From Clavelina lepadiformis (lineage: Eukaryota > Chordata > Ascidiacea > Aplousobranchia > Clavelinidae): 64,000 nucleotides of DNA. The stretch is from positions 2,854,501-2,918,500 of the forward strand of contig NC_135247.1 in NCBI RefSeq assembly GCF_947623445.1, read 5' to 3'. Position numbers and translations under genes: made by a program. Under the pieces are notes generated by a model, which saw only the letters and a program-made list of their open reading frames with translations, made no database searches and was not told where the DNA came from. This document shows, piece after piece, positions 27,801 through 41,500 of the stretch (its first letter is position 1; the number at the start of each line of letters is the position of its first letter).

Positions 27801-30800
27801 TTATAGTAGACTTACCGTTGCTATTCTCCGTAGTAGCGTGAAGGATCATGCGTGTGCTGACAGTAGTTTGTATTCGATCACCAGTGAATTGGTCGTCTTC
27901 ATAGCTGGTTTTGCTTTGTAAACATCCTTGTCCATGTACATGTGGACACTTTATAACGAAAATACCAATTTGTATTTCAGTAACTGTACGGTCAAGTATC
28001 AGCAGTTGTAGGCTATATTATAAACAATGCAGATTTTTATGAAGTTGTTTATTGTCATAACCCACCTGTTGAATGTACTTGTTCTCTTTATTTCTTGTAC
28101 ATTTAGACACGGTACAATTAATATTTAAGATGCTGTTGTCAAATATGCCTTGTAACTTTTGCATTGAAAAAGCAAAGAACTGTTTATTCATATCTTCTTT
28201 TGTGTGAGGCATTATTACGCTGGGAGAAAGAGGGAAATTGTTCATCATTTTGATTAATTTTCATTTTAAATTAGACATCATATAAAGCCTAGTTATCAAA
28301 AGTTTAAAATTAAAACTGTCACGGATCATTTTGCTGCTAACTTACTTTATATTTGTACATTCCATTGCATCTACCTTATGCAAAGTAATATATACTGTAG
28401 AAATTGGTTAATTATAAATTTCAACAAAAGCTTACTTAACAAGTTCCGATGCTGGACAGTTATTGTTAATAAGTTGTAATGGTGCACTCTTGTCAATCTG
28501 TACTGTACAGGTGTCAAGTAAGAAACTGACATCAATGTCATTTTCATTGCTGTTCATGGATGCCTGTTATTTGTGGTTAAATTGATTAGTAGCTGATAAC
28601 TTAACTTTAGCTTTGATATGAAATTCATAACTATACCACACACAGGTAAATTGAAACTAGTTAACAGTTAATAAATCAGCTTCCTCATGTCCAAAATCTG
28701 GATTAGCAGACATCACGTCACCATAAAATGTGATATATTTGTTACAATTTACAGTCACTTAAAATTGAAAGTGACTGTCGCCTAGTTTTTCAGGGATTTT
28801 CTTTAGAGATTTATGCATGATTTAGTAGTTCTAGTTCATTTTGATTAAACTTCACTGCCAAGTTTCAGCTGTCATGAATCTGTAGGCAGACGACAGCCAT
28901 AAAATAAACTAAAATTTTAGTGAGAATTTTTAATATTAAACCTTAACAAAGCAAAAATCATACACTTTATGTCCCACCACATCATGTTAAAAGTGTTGAA
29001 CTAGGTGACAATATGTGAAGTATCAACCAACTATGCAACATCTTTAAACATCAAAGCTTTTATCTTGTCACCACATGCCAAATCAATGAAGGAGATAATA
29101 AAAACCGTCAAAAAATACAAAAGGTTTTAACTTCCTATATACCCCTTTAAAACTCAGATGTATCACAAAATCACTTAAAATACATTTGAGTTAGTAGATT
29201 GGAATGATTTGATTCATATCACAGTGGCAAACGATTGCTCCAAAATTAAAAGCAGATGGATAAGAAAGAAAGCGGATATGTATAAAAAAATTGAAGGTTT
29301 CCCCCAAAACCAATTGAATGACCTCTTGCAAATATAGTAGGGTTTTTCTATTTGATATGCCCATTGCCCAACCAATGAAACAAATTTAATTAACAAAATC
29401 TTAGGTTTTGGTATTCATTAAAGCACAAAGAAATTTAATTGATCAAATATCCCCCAAAATAATCAAAAAGACAAGGAAAGAAGCACAAGACTCAAAATTT
29501 ATAAAAAATGATGTTTAGAAATCGAAACATTTCAAACATGATTACTATATTTTTAATTAACGTAAGGATGTTTATTTATAACTGTAATCCGACATTTTAC
29601 AACCTCAACGTAGAAAATTTCTTTGGATGGTTTCCCATCGTATTTTAGTTTCTTGTGACGCTCCATGTCTTCGTAGAGTGTAAGCTGAACATCTAAATTG
29701 AAACATTTATGAAATAAAATTGAGAGAACATTGAAAATATTAGACCAAAATCAAACTTAGCAGTAGACACATTGACTGCCGAAAATTGATTTTTTCATGA
29801 AAAGCAGATTAGCATCTACTTCTAACCACACATATACTCGTCATCACCATCTTGGTTCTTGGAAGTTATCTCTGTTTGACATTTTACAAGCGAATTATTA
29901 AACAGCAGCGCGTAAGACATAATTTGTCAAATTTCAGAGAAATAGAAAAGTAAAGAACTAGATGTGGATGAAAGGATCGCGGACCTTGGTTACATTATTT
30001 TTATTGTATTTTTCAATTGTAATGTTTTCATGCTGTTTTCACCATGGAATGGAAAGCCAACTTGCTTTGTGACAGTTGACATATAAATCACCTGTATTTG
30101 TGTCGCATTCTAGTTTAAAGGGAACAGTTGTGCCTTGAGTATGAACTTCCATCTGAACATAATTTTCAATACTTTGATAATGGAGAATTCAAAAATGTTA
30201 TTGCTGTCCATAGAGCGCTATTTGGTAGAGTGCCAAAACATTTATGTTCATGTATTTCTACTCAGTTTGGAACTACAGTATGCTTCTTTCAACAAAACAG
30301 CTACTTTAGCTAACCATACATACATTACCTTTAACATCAAACGATTAAAGGCAACTTGCATTCCACACTGTCCTGCTGTTGCTCTTACTGTAGCTTCATC
30401 ATCATTTGTTTCTATTGTGCATTCTCCATTGCCAAATGTAAGTTGTGATTCCTTTATACCATACTCCTATGGAAATTACCACTTTGGGAAAGTTGTATAA
30501 TAACTTAAGTAGAGTCCATAAGAACAAATGCATTTATGTTAACAAGTCTATCAGAAATATTTATAGTGTGTTTTGTTTTATAGCATGACACCATTGAATC
30601 AGTGAAAAAGTGAATGTAACAAATCTCAACATTGCATAAATTCTGGTACCTCAAGTTCATCCTTAAAATAAACTATTGCTATTTCTGATGATGAACACTC
30701 AGTCAGGATATTGCTTGAAAATTGAAAGGACTCTGCTGGTGGATCATAATGAGGTTCTGCAAATGATTTGTGTTATTAAGAAAACCATTTGATATTTCAC

Positions 30801-33800
30801 TGCTGGTATCCAAAATATTTAGGACAGAGAAATGAAGATTAACCATATTAATACACTTAAAACATAGGAAAAAATCAAATAACAAACCTTTTGTATGAGC
30901 AAAATATTGGGAAATCGCGTAATTCAAAGCGGACACACCAAAGCCAGAGTAGATGCAAACATTTCAATTACTGATGTTTCGTGTAATAACTATACATTTT
31001 CAATGTAAGGTAAAACTAGGAACTTGCTTTTGTGAGTCAGTCAGTTAGTTAACTAATCTTAGTAGCCAACTGTCTAAGATTAGTGTTCTACTTTGCATTG
31101 AGAATAGGTACAGTTATCACTTGAACATTTGCAATTAAAGTATTTGCATCTACACTGGCTTGAGTGTTTTTGCTTTAAAACGTTTTTATATTTTGTTCGC
31201 TATTGATATAGGTTATTACATAGTAAGACTTGTGTCAGGTATCTGTTAGTTCAAATATATTTTGGCTTACCCACTGGGTCATTTTCTTCAAAAACGATCT
31301 TTGTCAAATGTAAAGGTTCATTAAACTTTGAATATGCAGAAATAGGTATGACGTAGATTGCTTGTGTAGCAGACAGTAAATTATCTGAATCTGACATGAC
31401 AAGAAATAAAAATAGAAACTCGAGCTTTCATAATGAAGGCCGTACTACGACAACAATTCAGGAGGCAGCTGGTAAATTAGAGTTATAAGCAGTGGTACAT
31501 AAAAATTACTAGGAAATGTCATTAACCTAATTATTTTCAGGCAAGAGCTACAAAGCAGCATTTTAGTTCCTAATGTAAGCGTAATTAATAACAATGGTAT
31601 CCATCATGGTGTATATACCACCTGTTGAGAAGTTGTATAGCCAGTGAACTTCTGGAAGTTTTGGGCTTCAATGCTACAATGAAGCTACTGTGTTTTTAAA
31701 AACAAATTTTTGGCCACAGATGATGTTGCTGTTGTAAAAATAACAGCAAGAGGGCAAAATGTAAAAACAAACAAATTAAAATTCTTTTAATGTTTTCAAC
31801 ATAATTACCATTTCTAAGCATGTGATGGACATTTCTTACACGAACACTGCCCTCTTCATCATCAAACATTAAATTACTGGTATCGACTGTACTTTCATAA
31901 CTACACACCTGTAACATATTTAACCAAGTTAAAGAGATAATAATGTCACAAGTAGGGTTACTTCAGATATCAATAATATTTACTATCCGAATAATAAGCA
32001 GTAAGCACAAAGCAACCTTTTTATCCTGATATCTAGTAAAACATAAGGCGTCAATTTTAAAAACGTTCAAGTAGGACGTAGCTTTGTTATGAAAAAACCA
32101 CATAGGCTATATGAACAAAATTTCATAAATTCTCAATATTCATTTTTTATTTTTGTTTTTTTTTAAATTTATTTTAAATTTAGGAAATCCAGAAGCGTGT
32201 AATCGATCTCAAACAGCTTTCTTTAGAAAAACGCTCATGCCTCACCTTGCAATGTATCTATACTAAATTGTTAAATGCGTGGAGGACAACTAAAAATCCA
32301 ACTTGTTCATTTCAATCGATTTGTGTATTTTTTCTGACATAGTAGAACTATTTCTTTCAACATTTAACGTATTGTAAAGGATAGAGGGCAAAGAACTGTG
32401 AATTAGCATTTTTCATTGTACCGTAAATTCCAGAGTAGCTTGGGTTTCCTTCCCTAAATCACTGGTCACCAGCCAATCAACGGGGTTCATAGAATGCAAT
32501 ACAACAAATACTTTGGTGCCAGAAGACAATTTGTAGATTCCATCCAATTCAAGTTTGATAGGCACATTGCTGTACACAATACATTAAAGTGGTCATATTT
32601 TCTATAAAATTGATGTGAACTATATGTATGTATTTTATTAGGTAAACAGCATAACAGACTAAACACAGGTTTCTGTATGTTGCACTCATGAAACCGAAAC
32701 AAGCAATTTTAAGTATCACATTCTAACAAATATAAGCAAACCTCTTTTCATTAATGATATCGATTACATAAAGTAGGTCCCTTGCGTTATGTAAGGAATT
32801 GGTTGAGCATGCAGTTACAGGAATGATAGGTTTAAGAAACGTTGCGCTTAACAAACTTGATTTTTGATCAAATATAGTAGCAGGATCACATTTTTTTTCT
32901 GTAGCTCTGTTTTCATCTGTAAGATAACAAAAACTGTACAGCATGAGGTTCATTTAATAAGACATACAAAGTTTAGGTTTATATCGGACCAAATAGCTAG
33001 TGTGAAAGAAATACAATAATAGAACATCTATAGTAAAATTCAGTATAGCTCTGCAGTCTGCACAGCATAACTTTGTAGGTGACACAATAAGAATGAGAAG
33101 ATTTACCTGTGATTGGAATTGAGTTTCCAACGTTCCATTGCAAAATATCTGTCTCTTTTAGATAAATCTTGGAATTTACTGGCTCTTGTTTACCATTCTT
33201 ACCAAAAAATATCGAGTTAGCCAATATGGTAAAGATTTGATTCAGTGTGTATCCTTGCTTGAATTTTTTTCTATAAATAGTTTCAGGTAAATCCCTCCCA
33301 GTAAATTGATCTTTCACACTTGAACCCTGATTTACCTGAACATGACAAGAAATTTATAATGTAGATTATTCAGGTTAGGGAGTTAACTTGCAGAATTGTT
33401 GTCTTGTCTAACAAAAATTAGACAAAACAAAATTAGTTTTTCTATCTTTGGTTGTTACATAATTATAGTATGTAAGTGAATGTTGTAAAATTCCATACAA
33501 AAGCTTACAGAAAATTTCACATGATTGTAGAGGTTGAAGTTACATGACACAATCCATGTTACACTTTGAAGAGAACCAAGTGCAAAATGGTATTTTGTAG
33601 TAAAAGATGTGGTTGAGGACTGTTGAAATTGATCTTCTTTTTCAAATAAGATGAGGTAAATCTGGAATAACATAAACAGTATATAATAAGGTGCTCAGTC
33701 ATTGATGAATAGCTTGATTTCAACTGTTATGCAACAATCAAGATGGATTTTATGTTCACAAACTGTACACACTGTTTGTGGTTTTTCATTTGCAACAAAA

Positions 33801-34978
33801 ATAATATTGTTTTCCAATTGCACTGTGTTGTTCCTTGTCACAGAGGCATTTCTTGTGCAGCCTTTTATCATTTCATTTGGTGTTTCCGACTCAAGAAATC
33901 CCTGCAATAGCAAAACGGTCAACATGTACATTTGAAAGCATAAAATTGGTGTAACATATTAGTACATTTACTAAATTAATGTAGCTTAACATATGCAGAT
34001 ATTGTTACTACTTCTTTTTGTCTGCATTGTGTTATTTATCTGCACTGTGTGTTATTTCTCATACAAGATAGGCTACCTTAATTTTATTGGAATAACATGC
34101 TTTGCAAAGTTCAGGACAAATGGTTTTGTTGTTGCTTGCATCATAAATTGGTAAGAAACCTATAAAAAAAATTTTAGAAGTTGTGATAGTTTTTGAAATT
34201 TGTGCCTGGGTGTTTATACAATAACAATAAGTAAACTACGACACAACATATAAATTTCCTGAGAAGGCCACAAAGTGTCATATTCATGTATCGCATTTAC
34301 ACAATAATTCAGGTAGTCCATACCCGCTTGTAAAAATTACAGCTGTTTGTATATGCAAGGAAGCCGTTATTAGCTTTTAAACTGTAACTGATTTAAGCAC
34401 CTGACCACATACAGTCATATGTGTTTTTGTATGTCTTAAAGGTATGCTATTGCTTGTTGGTAAATTAAATTATACATTGTCCATTAAATTCTGTAATACC
34501 TTTGGTTTGTAATCAAATGCTTTGCTTATGTAACATCACCAATAGTAACCACAAACTTATTTGATACATAAGTTTCAAACATTAGTTTTAAGCATACTTA
34601 AGAGTATGACAAAACAAACAAACCTATATGTAGTATAATAGTACAAACTTCATACAAGCCAGTTTATTACAACATGGCCTATACGGTTGTAAAAAATATT
34701 GCATACATTTACAGATAAACATTATTGCCATAAAGTAATTAGATGCTTTGATTTTTCTACGTTTTATTAATTAAATCTTTTTATTTACAAGCAGCTATGT
34801 TATATGCACGATGTGCTCATGGACATAGTATTACGGCAATGCATATAATACTTAATCACAAAATATTTTAATTATGGATACACAATCACTAGTCTAATAT
34901 AAATAACTGTTTAGATTTACCTATGAGAGAAATGCTGAAACGAAAAAGGAATTTGGAAATCCATCTAACTCTCAACAT
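24846..34978 (-). CDS. TGFBR3/ENG-like: Betaglycan/endoglin-like ZP-domain receptor, paralog 1 (20 exons, 819 residues)
   Basis: Predicted single-pass membrane co-receptor of the TGF-beta co-receptor family. Exons: 34921-34978 (signal peptide, MLRVRWISKFLFRF), 34077-34159, 33773-33901, 33509-33661, 33107-33335, 32742-32916, 32422-32569, 31809-31908, 31271-31384, 30650-30756, 30329-30466, 30092-30152, 29604-29692, 28436-28563, 28066-28219, 27816-27948, 25805-25982, 25442-25509, 25228-25328, 24846-24959. Coding sum is 2460 bases and every junction keeps frame. Two orphan-domain-like repeats precede the ZP module (LGSLQSVTWIV and LHSMNPVDWLVTSDL, cf. betaglycan/endoglin). The ZP module holds paired cysteines (FGNGECTIE, GQCGMQV, LLDTCTVQI, NNNCPAS, INCTVSKC, CPHVHGQGC). 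The transmembrane helix is LVWAVSAFVVGVSLVLAIW, followed by a basic stop-transfer and a cytoplasmic tail of about 120 residues. Ligand binding is inferred from family only. Confidence 0.82.
25983..27815. other. Longest intron of receptor paralog 1
   Basis: 1.8 kb separating the last ectodomain exon from the transmembrane exon. Apart from the hAT-like element at 27060-27680 and a TGATGA-rich patch near 26450-26480, nothing is recognised. Confidence 0.5.
27060..27680. mobile_element. Non-autonomous hAT-like element in an intron of receptor paralog 1
   Basis: Inverted ends CAGTGGTTCCCAACC and GGTTAGGAACCACTG enclose 621 bases. Flanking 8-base duplications CCCTAATC and CCCTTATC differ at one base, which suggests an old insertion. 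A short open frame inside (27227-27469, minus) is not recognisable as transposase. Lies between exons 27816-27948 and 25805-25982. Confidence 0.75.
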
Positions 34979-35283
34979 ATCTGCTGTTTACAATACAGTT
35001 ATCCAAGTACTGACGGAGGAAGGTATGCAATTTACGTGCTTGCTTATATCGCTAGTATTCTGCAGCTTAATTTCATCGATATTCCATCTTACCAAGTATA
35101 AGTAACCTAAATGCGAGACCTACTTTACTTGTTTATTGTAATAAACAAACATGCGGACATGTTTTTATGATTCATCAAAGCATTATTTCTGCGTTATCCT
35201 TCGTTCTTACCATAAAATACACATAAAATGGTTGCAAACACCTTTCTATGTTTCGATTTAACATAACTGCCTGACGCAGATGC

Positions 35284-35325
35284 GTTGCATCACCGTTGCA
35301 TCACCGTTGCATCGCAACATCACCG
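35284..35325. repeat. Short tandem repeat, 11-base unit
   Basis: Unit GTTGCATCACC occurs twice head to tail, followed by a broken third copy and a final ATCACC. Local array only. Confidence 0.6.
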
Positions 35326-35768
35326 TTCGACGCAAGCTATACGCCCAATAAAGCGTATCGTTATATTGAAGCAGGCTGGGTCTGGTGTATATTGCTCTCT
35401 GTGCAACTCGTACAGCGCTGTAGGTGACCCACATACGCCAGAAGTTATTCCGTTGTAGTGCTATTTGTGGTTTGTTTGTTGTAAGCCATGCGTATACGAT
35501 TGTACGTAAAGCAGATAAGGGATTTGGAGCAAAACGTTGGCAAGAGCGAGTTACACGAAGCGAAGACTAGAGCCAGAGAACATACAAGTATTTTAATTGT
35601 AAACATTAATTCCATTAATAATTGAACTCATTTTATCCAAGTAAAACTGACTTATTTGCAATGAGTATAGTAGGCTATAACTGATATCACTTGAGTGAAA
35701 ATGTTTTATTTACAACTCTACCGCTTTAATCTTTGTGAGCCGTTATACGTTTTTCTGGCTATTGCAAG

Positions 35769-36065
35769 ATGCTCAGTAATTGCTACCGGATAACTAGATC
35801 GGCTTTTGAAATATCATCTGGCCTCCTACAATTGCATCAGGCAAACTTAGTTTCCTTTCTACTCACCGAGACTCCTATAACTATGAAGCGATTAATTTGT
35901 CTATGTTGTTTATTAGACTTTCCTAACGCATACGATAGTTTCGACTTTCGACAACTCATTTTAGTAATATTGAATAACGACTTTATTAAATTCGCTTGGA
36001 AGTGTTTTATTGGGCCTTCATGCTCAATCAACAACAAAGTACAACGCACAAGCGTAAAACGATAG
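35769..36065 (+). pseudogene. Possible decayed reverse-transcriptase fragment (LINE-like)
   Basis: The plus-strand frame contains LLDFPNAYDSFDFRQLILV, similar in pattern to the RT block with an invariant Asp followed by a DS(V/I)-type turn (D-x5-Y/F-D-S). The stretch is under 100 residues, with no upstream endonuclease, no downstream YxDD box and no poly-A tail visible. It could be chance; if real it is a relic. Confidence 0.3.
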
Positions 36066-37245
36066 AAAAACATTTTGACACAGAATAAAAGTTTATCAGC
36101 TTCATCACTTGATTTTGCCAGGAAAAATGTGAGTGGGTGAAGAAAAAAATCGAACGGTAACAATCATGAAGGTTTTCATTACCTTGACCCCAACACTGGG
36201 ATAATCCAAATCAAAAATGTTAATTCGTCATCTTTATTCAATGCAAGTGCCCGAATTCTCAAAAAATATTGGAATTGTCGACAAATCCTAATTTTTGCTA
36301 TCTCTTGTGTTGGTGGAACTATCCTGGTGTTGGTATTATGTGTTCCTGTTACGGGTGCGACGGGGAAATGAGAAAAAACTGGTATATAATCACTCAGCGG
36401 CAGGACATTTAAGTTAGATTTTAAACATAGTGCTTTTCATGTAACAACAAAAGCGTCAAAATTAAAGCAGAAACAATATCACAGAATATGACCGGGTTAA
36501 CATTGCGCTAACAACATTAGACGTTTAAACAATTACAGTTTTTACTCCTAAGCAGATTAAACACTTCTCAAAGAGAATCTCTATAAATGCACATTGTTAA
36601 AAGCGACCGTCAATTTACATCACTTCTTTTTAATACATTCGTATGGATGCAACGTGAAATGTCACTCAATTTGGAACAGTAAAAATTGATGATGACGTGA
36701 TGATAGTCGTGGAATAGACCCTTCTGTAGTTGCGTCCCAAACCACGAAAACGAAAAACGATATTGAACTGGATCATGGCTCTTGAGGCAGTGTTATACAG
36801 AGGTAGGGCGTCCTATTTAACCGCGCACCATTACAACTAAATTAAGCGGTCCCAGAAAAGATAAGACAAGTATTACTTGAGGCTCGTATGAAGAAACACA
36901 TGCTAAGTTGCTTGTGGTTGCTGGTATTAGCAGAGACGCCTCAAAGGTGATTGAGTAGACAAACATTAAGGATAATTCGTGCAATAAAAGCAACAAGTTA
37001 ATATGATGAAAAAAAAACAGCTCAAAATGTCCAAAAAATACCCTTTTCTACACGAAGTACTATTTTTTTATGGCGCAAACATTGCACGGCCAAATACTTT
37101 GTTATAAAAATAATGTTGTTTTAAGCGAGAATAGACTTGAAACATAACTTTACAATGTGGTTAATAAATAAAATGTTCACATTGTTGCAAACTTGCAGCT
37201 CATAACATTACAGACTTTAAAAAACGCTTTACGTATTGCTTGAAG

Positions 37246-37513
37246 TTACATAAAACGGAACAGTAGGTGCAAGAAAATAACGTAGCAACGTACGTAACAT
37301 TTCACTGCAATACTGGCGCTGTTGATTCGTGCTGAGCATATATTGAACACCGTGTCATTGGAACTTTGATTACAGTAAACAGAACAATCGAAAAAATTAT
37401 CTTGTAACAAATCGTAATCAGCAAACGGAGGATAACATTCGCGACGAAACACCGAACATGACTTCAGTTCAACTTTAAATACTGTAGCACACGGCCCTAA
37501 CCAAGGATCACAC
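37246..37513 (-). CDS. Candidate cysteine-rich exon of an unknown gene
   Basis: A strong acceptor (TTTTTTCAG) at 37514-37515 opens an 89-codon frame ending at TAA 37246-37248, entered in phase 2. It is dense in cysteine in short loops: CDPWLGPC, SCSVFRREC, FFDCSVYC, IC and VKC. A GTACGT donor sits inside after VKCY, so the exon may stop there instead of at the TAA. No partner exon was found on either side. The spacing fits an extracellular disulphide domain; I do not recognise which one. Could be part of a small secreted gene lying between the two receptors. Confidence 0.35.
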
Positions 37514-38513
37514 CTGAAAAAATTCTTATTCTATCAAAAACGATTAGTAGATTCGGCGGCTAAGAACCTGTGCAGATATTACGAAAACCCAAGTGAATGC
37601 TTGAAACCATTTTAGCTAGTCAAGACTATGGACGTATATTCATTTTGGAACCGGTCTCTGAGGTATCACAGAAAAAAACGCGTCTTTACATTAACGATGT
37701 TGACTTTTTTTGCGGAACGTAAACATATTGCGTATTAACTACAAAGTGGTTTTCAACCGTTTAATATTTCCGTTCGTCTTGTTTAAAGGGCAGAAGTAGT
37801 GAGGTACAGCAGTTGTGATAGTATTACGTTCACAATACATACATCCGCAGTGGTCAGTGGCTTTACGAAGTGGCTTCACAAATTGACTGTACGAATTTTT
37901 TGAAAAAGTTTCCCAGTTACCTTATGTTTGCTAGAAAAACATTCATGAATAAAACATAAGTGTGGCATTACAGCGAAAAATGACTGGAAACGAAAGGCTT
38001 AACGACAAGCAATAAAACGTTTAAGAAGGAAGGGGTGGAAGGGGAGCCGCGTATATACCACCCTATACTTTAGTATTTTGTAGTAACCAGAAATTGAGTT
38101 ATGTTAACGCAAGGTGAGTCAACCAGGCGAACGTGTAAATTATAAGAAAAAAAGAAAAGTTGCACACAACACAATTGAAAATGAGGTAATAGATAATGGA
38201 GGTTTTGGTTCGTCTTTACAATTATTTGTTTCTGTTACGTAATTTATACAATTCAATTTCAAAGTGGAAAATTTCACACTTATGGTCTAGCTTTAGCCAA
38301 ATAGTAAAGTTTTATCCTTGTATGGAATAACATAAAATAACCGAAACATGGAAGGCTTGCCTTATATTAACCAACGTTGCCTTTTTGTCTGGAATTTGTG
38401 TAGATTCAATGGAATTGAGGAGTAAAAATACAAAATGAGGTCATAGTATTGGGGGTCATAGTACCCATAACTTATACAAACAGTGGTATTTACAAAGTCA
38501 GGCTAACAAAATT

Positions 38514-41500
38514 TTAGACCGTATCTTCCCGCATTTCCACGTTTTGTAACAGCTTGGTAACTACATTAGGTTCGCTTCTTTTTGATTGATACGAACGAGT
38601 TTCTGATTGTGTAGATGTGCAACTGTCACTTGCTTTTTGCCTATATTGAATTAACGCAGCTTTCGTCTCTTTCTCACGGTCTACTAAAGGTGAAGACGAA
38701 TTGGCACCATCCTGAAATGGTAAAATAAATCTGGTATGCATAAATCAGATATATAAATATATATACATAAATCATATAGTTTGTATATTATGCACATTGT
38801 ATACAAGAAAAGCTGGTCCCACTTTTGAAATAACTTGCACAGTCCTCTGCTCTTTGGACGAACAGGGAATAAGTGGTGATGAACTTCTCTGATCATTAAG
38901 CTTCTCAAATTTCTCTGTAAAATAATTCATGCCAACATCGTGGATGAAATTTATTCATGCCGTTTTATAGCTTTAAATGTCAACAACTGAATATTAATTA
39001 CTTATGCCATGTCACACGCTCATTGAAATTACCAAATTACCTTTTCTGTGCTTTCCAATCAGTTCCCCAGAAGTTCCAGTGCAGTACCCTAAGCTCTCTG
39101 CACTGTCTCTGCCTTGGCTGAAAGATTTTAAAAACTGGTGTAATAGGGCCGTGGCATGTGAAAGTTAATGGCGTTTGACTTAAGCAAAACTTGATAATAA
39201 CGCACCTAACAATGGTGTATAGAGATTTGTCCCCAAGTTTGTCAGATTTGGAATTACGCTGGAAATGTTTGTCAATATGCCAGATAAAAAATATCAGCAT
39301 TATTCCCATCACAAAGCAAGCAAAAGCAATTATTACAACCACATGCAGTTCTATTCCACTTTGAATACTTCTGGTGTCTAGAGAGAAAAACAAGGAAGCG
39401 ATATTGTGCATCAAACCAACTTTCGAGTTTTTTTCGGAACAGTTGCCTTACATGTCTTAAAGGTTCACACTTTTTACCTTTAGTTTGCAAGCCAACAGCA
39501 TACAACTGTGTCACCACACTGACCCGTGTTGTATTTATAATTCTCTGATGTTCTAAACCATCTTGGGAGCATCCTATTCCGTGTATGTTAGGACACTATG
39601 AACAGATATAGTAATAGATCTTACAGCAAGCATTTGAGTACACCATCAATACAAATGAATGAAAAGATACCAACAAAAACACAAGAAACATATTTTGATG
39701 GAGCTATTATCTGGACACACCTTTGATAAACCATCAATACAGTTTGATACATTACAACTTATACTGAATTCCATAGAATCATGGTATTCCAAATCCTCGG
39801 TTGGATCAAAGCTAAAGATCTGCTTCTTTATGTCCTTTTCGTTGTGAGGTATGATAAACCTGAAACAAGTAGCAAAAGGACTAAATCAGTGTCCAACCCG
39901 TGGCCCGCGGGCCAAATGTGGTATTTTTCAAAGGTTCTGAGTGGCCTGTGTGGTATTTTTCGAAATGACTTATATTAATTATCAACTGAATCGCCTATAT
40001 AATTTATGGCGAACTTACATTCCGAGAAATTGGCAGTAGATAGAGTAGATAGATAGAGCAATAGATAGATAATGTACTATAGTCTCTAGTGCAGGGGTGT
40101 ACAACTGTTCAAGTTAATTTTATTGCATCACAATTTATTTCTAAGATTAGAATTTTGGTGTGAGGGTTTTAATTAGAAATTAGCAGTAAACACTCAAGTG
40201 GCCCGCGCAATCATTCGTAAATCGCATGTGGCCCTTTGGCAAAAAAGGTTGGACACCTCAGGACTAGATAATTTCCATAGTTTACCTCTTCTGTGCTATG
40301 GGAGAATCACAGTTATGATATGGTCTCATTTATGAAACAACTCAGATAGTAATGCTCATCAAACATGACTGTGATGATGATGTAGCTTACCTCACAGAGC
40401 CACTAGCTGGGCAATTGTCACGCACCAGCAAACGTTTCTTCAAATCACTCTGCAGGTAGCAGCTTTCTAACTTCACATCAAAGTCAGTTGAGTTCCAACT
40501 CATCTGTTGTTGAAAATGCAACGACATTTTGGTTTAAAGGTATCTGCATATTCTGGTAATAGCAGTAATTATATAGAGTAGCAGCAGACGGTAATATGTT
40601 AAGCAACAGATATATTACAACGCTTCACATTCCAAGTACAATTCCGCAAAACAATTATTTTTACCTCTACAAAAAAGTTTGCATTCTTATCTAAAGAAGA
40701 TATTGGTGAAACAACTTTTTTTCGGCAAGATATGTCCGAATACAATTGCAGTTGTATTTCTATAAAAATATGATAACACATAATTTAGGATAGGTGTGTT
40801 TGCTTTCTTGATTTCTTTAACTACTGATTGAAATCAAATGTTAGCATTGTTGAAAGTATTCACATTAACTAAAATTGTCTGACATTTCCATTATAGTAAA
40901 ACAGTACACTATTACTGGTATAAAACATTTTTGTATATGCACCCCATGCATTACACCATTATTTTACAACATACCTGATGGTTTACACCGAAATGGAGCA
41001 TCTAACATTTTCATGGTAATCTGAAAAGTGCAATTAACTGTAAATGTTTACCAGGCAAAATAAAAAAAATAAACGTAACCAATTAAATGTTTTGTGTTAT
41101 GTTAATCTGTTTAAATCCTTTACAAAACCTGTAGAACAATTTTTATAGCAGTTTTACACAAACTACAGTATGCAAGTTTTGATATTTCAGATTACAGCTT
41201 ACTATAAGAATTCTTTCCCCTGTTCTTTGATCCACTGACTTAATTAGACCACAGTTTTGGTCTGCAAATACTTCTAGTGAGTGGTTGCCTTTCATTGATA
41301 TTTTGCATTTGCCATTTCCAAAACCCATGTCGTCTATAGTTGCATCCAGGTCCTAAAGGCGTATAACAATGATTATGACCATATGTTATTTACATGTAAT
41401 TCAAATGCGTTTAAATAATTTTTTGCCTGTACAGGAGTTGAACATCTCCATTTGAACTACTTAAGAATGGTGTAGCAAATGCTTTTACCATAAAGAAGCA

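Larger units (their letters stand above)
34979..38513. other. Intergenic region between the two receptor paralogs
   Basis: 3.5 kb containing the promoter of paralog 1, an 11-base tandem repeat, a possible reverse-transcriptase remnant (35769-36065) and a candidate cysteine-rich exon (37246-37513), each listed separately. The rest is AT-rich without recognisable features. Confidence 0.5.
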
